From: Chondrosia reniformis
Taxonomy: Eukaryota > Porifera > Demospongiae > Chondrillida > Chondrillidae
Assembly (NCBI GenBank): GCA_947172415.1
Contig: OX359189.1
Span: 1,076,501 to 1,140,500 of the forward strand
Length of the DNA stretch: 64,000 nucleotides
Direction: 5' to 3'
In this document: positions 61,341 to 64,000 of the stretch, piece by piece
Layout of the letters: each line of letters opens with the position of its first letter
Numbering within the stretch: position 1 is the first letter of the stretch
Notes under the pieces: generated by a model
Told to the model about the DNA's origin: nothing
Seen by the model: the letters and a program-made list of their open reading frames with translations, nothing else
Databases searched by the model: none
Made by a program: the position numbers and the translations under genes

Positions 61341-61509
61341 TGCATACACTTGGAATTTGGTTATCATTTGGGCATTTTAGCTATATATGTTTGCATTGGT
61401 TTGCACTGGAATTTGTTGGAAATTGGTTTTGTGTAATTAAGGTAAGTTTTGTGTATGTGATTGTATTTTAAAGGTATGTGGAGTTAAGGTACGTTTTAAC
61501 ATTTTTAAT

Positions 61510-61706
61510 GGCATTCAGCAAGATTTGGCATTTTTCAAGATTTGGCATTTTTCAAGATTTGGCATTTTTCAAGATTTGGCATTTTTCAAGATTTGGCATT
61601 TTTCAAGATTTGGCATTTTTCAAGATTTGGCATTTTTCAAGATTTGGCATTTTTCAAGATTTGGCATTTTTCAAGATTTGGCATTTTTCAAGATTTGGCA
61701 TTTTTC
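61510..61706 (+). repeat. 17-bp minisatellite, about 11 copies
   Basis: Unit GCATTTTTCAAGATTTG, nearly perfect. Because 17 is not a multiple of three, all three frames stay open and create spurious frames that read FQDLAFFKIWHFSRFGI. Confidence 0.97.
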
Positions 61707-61789
61707 ATTTTCTTAGAACAAATGTTAATTTTAACTTTTGAGTCTGAAATTTTTATCACTTTAGAGCAAATTTTAACGTTAGAGCAAAT

Positions 61790-62140
61790 TTTAACTTCAG
61801 AGCAGCAAATTTTAACTTCAGAGCAGCAAATTTTAACTTCAGAGCAGCAAATTTTAACTTCAGAGCAGCAAATTTTAACTTCTGAATCAGAGCAGCAAAT
61901 TTTAACTTCAGAGCAGCAAATTTTAACTTCAGAGCAGCAAATTTTATAACTTCAGAGCAGCAAATTTTATAACTTCAGAGCAGCAAATTTTATAACTTCA
62001 GAGCAGCAAATTTTATAACTTCAGAGCAGCAAATTTTATAACTTCAGAGCAGCAAATTTTATAACTTCAGAGCAGCAAATTTTAACTTCAGAGCAGCAAA
62101 TTTTAACTTCAGAGCAGCAAATTTTAACTTCAGAGCAGGT
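61790..62140 (+). repeat. 21/23-bp minisatellite, about 15 copies
   Basis: Unit AGAGCAGCAAATTTTAACTTC, with a 2-bp longer form (TTTTATAACTTC) in the middle block. The homogeneous block of the longer form suggests local amplification of a variant. Confidence 0.96.
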
Positions 62141-62259
62141 CCTGGAACAAGTTAACTTTTCTCTTCAGAAACAAACTTTTCTCTCAGGAATTTTAAAAGC
62201 GGCTATAGGAACAAATTTTAACTTCAGAAAGAGAAATCAACTGGCCATGGATTTTCATC

Positions 62260-63312
62260 TTTTAAAGGTTAAGACATATGTTTCATTATAAAAAATCAGT
62301 TTGTATTATATTATTTCTCTACATTCTACAGGTTCAATTGGCATATAGAATTCTTTTACTGTATGGACTTCTTCAGTTCTGGACTCTCCTTCATCCTCTT
62401 TAACTATAGCAATGTTTTCTGTGGATTTACAACTTTGAACTGGCTACCCGGATTCATTTTGACTTGCCACTTTGAGCTGGCGGTCCCTGGTCTGTTTTTT
62501 ACCTTACCACTTTTAGCTGATTGTCCATATGTTCTGTTTTTTGATCTACGTATACGTGCGTACGTATCTTGTCACTTTGAAATGACTTGACGCTGCTTGG
62601 TTTTTGACTGGCTGTTGATTAATACGTTCAAGAATGGCCTTTTGCATTGCAATTTGGTATTTGGCATTATTAATGGAGCAGCAGATTGGCATTATAATTA
62701 TGCAAGATTGGTACTTTTGGTTGCATTTATCAATTTAGCAAGGTTTGCATTTATCAATTCAGCAAGATTGACATTTGCATCAATGTCCTAAGACATTCAG
62801 CGTATTCAGCAAGGAATAATTTTGCTTTAGGAAGAAAACATGGAGGAATTTGAATGCTAATTTCATCTTCTGAATTTAAAATAACTACTTCTGAATCAAC
62901 TTATATAATGCCATGCAGTAGCAAGAACAGTTAACTGAAAATATCTTAACTGTAAAGATAGTCTACATGCCACTGGAAATATCTTAATCGGATAGTCTGC
63001 AAGCCACTGATAAAATGGAGTAAATAAATGCAAATTCAGAGCTTAAATTCAGAACTAATTCAGAACAGAAAGATTACAGCAAGCAATGGATCTCGTATTT
63101 TGAAGGTTTGAAATGTTACATACATGTAATTCAGTTGTATTAAATATTTTCTACATTCTACAGGTTCAGAAAGCTGTACATTTGGCATGGCAATCTTTAT
63201 ACAGTAAGAGATACACCAAGCAACCAGACTCTTGTCTTTTGAAGGTTGGACATGTTCATGTGCACATTATTCAGTTGTATATTGCAATATTTTCTTACAT
63301 TCCATATAGGTT
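62260..63312 (+). repeat. Diverged direct repeats of about 70 bp, three copies
   Basis: Segments ending near 62335, 63165 and 63312 share a GAAGGTT-type start, ATTCAGTTGTAT in two copies, and a TTCTACATTCTACAGGTT-type end. The end looks like a splice acceptor, but no coding exon follows. Spacers hold short frames without signatures. Confidence 0.5.
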
Positions 63313-63344
63313 TTTATCATATCTACTTTGACTTGTCACTTTGA

Positions 63345-64000
63345 GCTGGTGTCCCTGGTCTGTGTTTGGATTACAACTGAGAATGGCGGTCCCTGGTCTG
63401 TTCAGATTACAACTGAGAATGGCGGTCCCTGGTCACTTTGTGTTGGTGTCCCTGGTCTGTGTTTGGATTACAACTGAGAATGGCGGTCCCTGGTCTGTTC
63501 AGATTACAACTGAGAATGGCGGTCCCTGGTCACTTTGTGTTGGTGTCCCTGGTCTGTGTTTGGATTACAACTGAGAATGGCGGTCCCTGATCTGTGTTTG
63601 GATTACAACTGAGAATGGCGGTCCCTGGTCTGTGTTTGGATTACAACTGAGAATGGCAGTCCCTGGTCTGTGTTTGGATTACAACTGAGAATGGCAGTCC
63701 CTGGTCTGTGTTTGGATTACAACTGAGAATGGCGGTCCCTGGTCTGTGTTTGGATTACAACTGAGAATGGCAGTCCCTGGTCTGTGTTTGGATTACAACT
63801 GAGAATGGCGGTCCCTGGTCTGTGTTTGGATTACAACTGAGAATGGCGGTCCCTGGTCTGTGTTTGGATTACAACTGAGAATGGCGGTCCCTGGTCACTT
63901 TCTGCTGGTGTCCCTGGTCTGTGTTCAGATTACAACTGAGAATGGCGGTCCCTGGTCACTTTCTGCTGGTGTCCCTGGTCTGTGTTCAGATTACAACTGA
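63345..64000 (+). repeat. 38-bp minisatellite running off the window end
   Basis: Unit GTGTTTGGATTACAACTGAG plus AATGGCGGTCCCTGGTCT, about 17 copies with higher-order variants (CACTTTGTGTTGGTGTCC inserts). A single related half-unit (GAGCTGGCGGTCCCTGGTCTG) lies at about 62475, outside the array. Confidence 0.96.

Noticed and set aside
60922-61345. Minus-strand protein in the GC-rich block
   Set aside because: Several frames are open only because of GC-rich composition. No domain, no consistent start and no splice sites.
61478-61949. Overlapping frames encoding FQDLAFFKIWH-type repeat proteins
   Set aside because: They are by-products of 17-bp and 21-bp minisatellites, open in all frames, with no start context or splice support.
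63345-64000. Repeats resembling a CRISPR array
   Set aside because: There are no unique spacers; it is a head-to-tail minisatellite in an animal genome.

Overview
The window reads as a compact, AT-rich animal genome, most likely a demosponge (Amphimedon-like). This is an inference. The genes have short GT-AG introns and little intergenic space. They include metazoan families (cadherin, Ig receptor, IPT/TIG receptor, CEP162, CYB5R4, NDUFB4, AFG1L, SORD, POLR2F) alongside receptor and Death-domain architectures typical of early-branching animals. I rebuilt exon chains by hand from splice sites and reading phase. Every chain closes in frame unless stated; none was checked against transcripts.

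Layout. 1-4099 (-): 5' part of a large cadherin, running off the left edge. 4341-6056 (-): intronless GH5-type glycoside hydrolase. 6137-10555 (+): Ig-domain receptor with a tyrosine-rich tail. 11938-14862 (+): Death domain fused to an AIG1/GIMAP GTPase. 15230-15630 (-): NDUFB4-like complex I subunit. 15656-23496 (+): CEP162, with an intron-containing tRNA-Tyr inside its second intron. 23718-27299 (-): CYB5R4. 27444-31184 (+): RPB6/POLR2F. 31850-38554 (-): homeodomain-like + HMG-box protein. 38800-41139 (-): its short paralogue. 41388-43271 (+): unknown 419-aa protein. 43564-51073 (-): very large IPT/TIG receptor with furin-like repeats and a YxxP-rich tail. 51849-52550 (+): intronless secreted helical protein behind a TATA box. 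52819-54987 (-): sorbitol dehydrogenase. 55030-59779 (+): AFG1-like mitochondrial ATPase. 59780-64000: gene-poor and repeat-rich, with three minisatellites and a GC-rich block.

Organisation. Five neighbour pairs are head to head, with 25-250 bp between start codons, so they probably share bidirectional promoters. The genes do not form one pathway. They mix housekeeping (RPB6, NDUFB4, AFG1L, SORD, CYB5R4), ciliary (CEP162), surface or adhesion (cadherin, Ig receptor, IPT receptor) and possible immune genes (Death-GIMAP). The least conventional items are the Death-GIMAP fusion, the homeodomain-like/HMG pair, the two kinase-less receptors with phosphotyrosine-type tails, and the intronless GH5 protein.
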